Shown piece after piece: positions 62,101 through 64,000 of a DNA stretch of 64,000 nt. The position numbers and the translations under genes are program-made. The stretch is taken from positions 1 to 64,000 of the forward strand of contig SADC01000852.1 of the NCBI GenBank assembly GCA_004194705.1, written 5' to 3'. The notes below the pieces were generated by a model, which was not told the DNA's origin, ran no database searches, and saw only the letters and a list, made by a program, of their open reading frames with translations. Source of the DNA: Ditylenchus dipsaci (taxonomy: Eukaryota; Nematoda; Chromadorea; Rhabditida; Anguinidae). Every line of letters begins with the position of its first letter. Positions within the stretch are counted from its first letter, which is position 1.

Positions 62101-63815
62101 ACCCACTTTCGGGGCTCCTCTGCTTACTCTCTTGCATGAGCTAAACACTACCCACACTCCTTGCCGACCCATCTGAACTCCGGGCCTACCTGGGTAGGTA
62201 CCCCCTATTTTAGCCGATCTATTCACTTTCCTGGCACCCCTAGCCACTCTCATGGCCGACCTACCTATTCTCATGGCACCACTACGTGCTCTTCTGGCAT
62301 ACTTGCTCACTATTCTGGTACACCTACACACACTCCTTGCCGACCTAGCTACTCTCCTGGCTCACCTGTTCAAGCTCGTGGCTCACTTGCCTTCACTGAC
62401 TGTCATACTTGCTTTCTCGGCTCAGCTACTTCCTTGTCTGGCAAGCCTACTCACTCTCGTGGCTAACATACCTACTCTTTTGGATCACCTGCGCACTCTC
62501 CAGGTACAACTACTCACCTGGTACCCCTACTCACTCTATGGCATACCAAGCAATTTTTCATGGAAAATTAAAAGGGGGATTAAGGCATACCGTACTTCCT
62601 GTAATAAGGCGGCACCCTCTAATAAGGCGGCACCCCCAACTTCGAGGGTCTATATCTCGAAGCAGAGTAAATATTTTGGTTATCTGTTTGATGAGTTTTC
62701 TTAACTCCCACGAGCTCTACCGATTCTAATTTTTAGATTTCGGTTGAGCACCCAAAAATCTCGAGATTGAATTCGAATTTTTCGGATTTTCAGGGGTTTG
62801 AAAAATAAGGCGGCATGCCTCCTTATTACAGGAAATACGGTATTTTGGCGCCGGATTCAGCACTAGCCGCTGACCCGTAGAATACCTGAAAACTACCATT
62901 TCGGTAAGTTAAGTAAGCTTGTCAACGAGGAAGTTATTGTAATTTGTTGTAGTTGTAAGAATTTGTAGTTAGGCAGTGGTTGGAGTATATACCTGCCAGT
63001 TTGGAAAAATTTTTGACCTTCCATTTTACGTGTAGAAAAAATTTTCGACTTTTGACTCGACGCGTCGAAAATTTCGACGCGTCGACAACCCTAGTACTAA
63101 TGAATGGCACCACAACTTCGGCTTTTTTATTATTTTCTGTTTATCAGATGCCTTATACACCAGAACAAAAAGCGCAATGCCAAACTTGAAATTTTATGGC
63201 TCATCAAGAGGGTGCTTCGCCAGCTTCCAAAAAAGATACCGCCGAGAGTACATGGATATTTATTTGCTAATATCTGCTCTGTCTTTTGAAAAAAGATCTC
63301 GCCGAGACGCGAGAAAATAAAAAATTTATGAAAAAACTCAGGAGTTTATAATGGGCCACCCTGTAATTTTACACACACAATTGAGCATAAATGAATTAGG
63401 TGCTGGATTTCAGTATTTTTGATTAAAAAAAGAGCGCTGAAAAAATATCCGACATGACCGAAACGCTTTTCCATCTCAGATCACTAATTTCAGCTTGCAG
63501 ATTTGCTTGTCCACCGAAGACAAAGAAAATTTCTACAAAAAGTGTGGTTATTTGGTTTCTTCCACACCAATACTCAACTTTGGAGCCAATTCCAAGCTGT
63601 TTGAGAGAATACCACGAGCACTATTTTTTGAAGACACTCATAAGAAAACCGCGATAGCAAAAAAAGAATCTGATGCGTGCAAAACAGCTGAAATCAACAG
63701 AGTTAACTGTGCTATTCCTCCAACAGCCCCAGTTCTACCACCTCCTCCACTGCCTACTTTAAAATCAGAAAGCGCCCTTACGAAACAGAAAATTTACATG
63801 TATAAGTGTTTGTAA
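59190..63815 (+). CDS. NAA80: NAA80-like actin N-terminal acetyltransferase, 5 exons
   Basis: GNAT-fold enzyme that transfers acetyl from acetyl-CoA to the processed N-terminus of actin in the cytosol. Exons: 59190-59288, 59347-59465, 60024-60068, 60240-60336, 63501-63815; phases agree, 675 nt, 224 residues. Hallmarks: ELLNEEWPRS (residues 28-37), LIGHA, SVIVCRSHRNLGLGR with the acetyl-CoA loop R97-x-x-G-x-G102, then KICLSTEDKENFYKKCGY (alpha4/beta5 with the conserved FY..CGY). The proline run PPTAPVLPPPPLP at 193-205 matches the profilin-binding segment of NAA80. AATAAA overlaps the stop at 63814-63819. Exon 3 is the least certain (donor and acceptor weak). The last intron (3.2 kb) holds nested elements. 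Confidence 0.85.
60370..61530. other. Intron 4 of the NAA80-like gene, left part
   Basis: No exon seen. A repeated phrase TCAATTCGT/TTAATTCGTGC occurs at 60735-60800, possibly a short word array. C run at 61208. Confidence 0.4.
62030..62535. repeat. Minisatellite of CTCCTGGCnnACCTACnnACT
   Basis: About 20 degenerate copies of a 24-27 bp unit (for example ACTCTCCTGGCTTACCTACC, ACTCTCATGGCCGACCTACC). It gives long spurious ORFs in several frames. Confidence 0.8.
62590..62840. mobile_element. TA-flanked MITE of the CCGTACTTCCTGTAATAAGG family
   Basis: CCGTACTTCCTGTAATAAGG ... CCTTATTACAGGAAATACGG, TA on both sides. GGCGGCACCCTCTAATAAGG doublet near the left end. Confidence 0.85.
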
Positions 63816-64000
63816 TAAAAGATTGGACTGGAAACGTGAATAATATTTTTGACATTTTCACAGCTTTCTGACATTTCCGAACTAAGGCCGGCGGGAAAGA
63901 AAAACTTGTTCCACTGTGTACAAAATTAAACGGCCACCAAAACACTTGAATTTGTAGTCCATTTGCCCAGTCGAATTCCGATTTTTGGTCCTTAATCTCC

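Larger units (their letters stand above)
61784..63093. mobile_element. hAT-like element built from CGACGCGTCGAAAATTT words
   Basis: Perfect 8-bp duplication GTACTAAT at 61776-61783 and 63094-63101. Ends TAGGCTTGTCGACTCG and the inverse of CGCGTCGACAACCCTA. The interior carries a 25-bp minisatellite and the MITE 62590-62840. Confidence 0.9.
61540..63430. mobile_element. Foldback with ACAGGGTGGTCC ends inside NAA80 intron 4
   Basis: TACAGGGTGGTCCATTATAA (61684) pairs with TTATAATGGGCCACCCTGTA (63347); inside, TTTTTCGCGTCTCGGCGAGA and inverse. Weaker pairing continues outward to about 61540 and 63430. The hAT-like element 61784-63093 fills its loop. Confidence 0.75.

Noticed and set aside
61958..62729. 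Several overlapping ORFs of 72-150 codons
   Set aside because: They come from the 25-bp minisatellite, which is open in more than one frame on both strands.

Overview
ORGANISM. This is nuclear DNA of an invertebrate animal, probably a bilaterian. Genes are split by GT-AG introns, many only 50-70 bp. Recognisable products are animal ones: a Sox-like HMG-box factor, an NAA80-type actin N-acetyltransferase, a FMRFamide/myosuppressin-like neuropeptide receptor and ribosomal protein S19. Most of the window is AT-rich transposon DNA. I cannot name the phylum from sequence alone. LAYOUT. 1-2.5 kb: decayed Ty3/Gypsy LTR element (minus strand, runs off the left edge). 2.5-21.3 kb: almost wholly foldback (inverted-repeat) elements, many nested, with one unidentified gene fragment near 16.6-17.2 kb. 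21.6-33 kb: a peptide GPCR gene (minus strand; exons for TM1, TM2, TM5, TM6, TM7 found, TM3-4 not found), invaded by foldbacks, an inverted tRNA-Cys pair and a LINE. 33-41 kb: foldbacks, including an RpS19 copy enclosed in an inverted-repeat element. 41.2-53.9 kb: an intact 12-exon Sox-like gene (plus strand) whose introns hold foldbacks and tRNA-like inverted pairs. 54-59 kb: more foldbacks. 59.2-63.8 kb: an intact 5-exon NAA80-like gene (plus strand) whose last intron holds three nested elements. MAIN MESSAGE. The unusual content is the transposon landscape. (1) Twelve elements have 8-bp target-site duplications (nine perfect), hAT-like ends, and bodies made from a short sequence word private to each family; one encloses RpS19, another an acidic ORF. 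(2) Eight copies of a roughly 130-bp GC-rich hairpin with a consensus 5' splice site on each strand sit at the centre of foldbacks whose outer arms differ. (3) A TA-flanked MITE sits inside a coding exon of the RpS19 copy and could be spliced out in frame. (4) A 13-nt word, GCCTTGGTCCCCC, recurs in about 20 unrelated arms. (5) tRNA genes or tRNA-like sequences repeatedly occur as inverted pairs. CAUTION. Several otherwise good coding exons (RpS19 three times, GPCR TM6, LINE RT, the 16.6-kb gene) are each one base short, mostly in homopolymers. Either these copies are decaying or the assembly keeps long-read indels. Foldback boundaries were found by eye and are approximate unless a target-site duplication is given.
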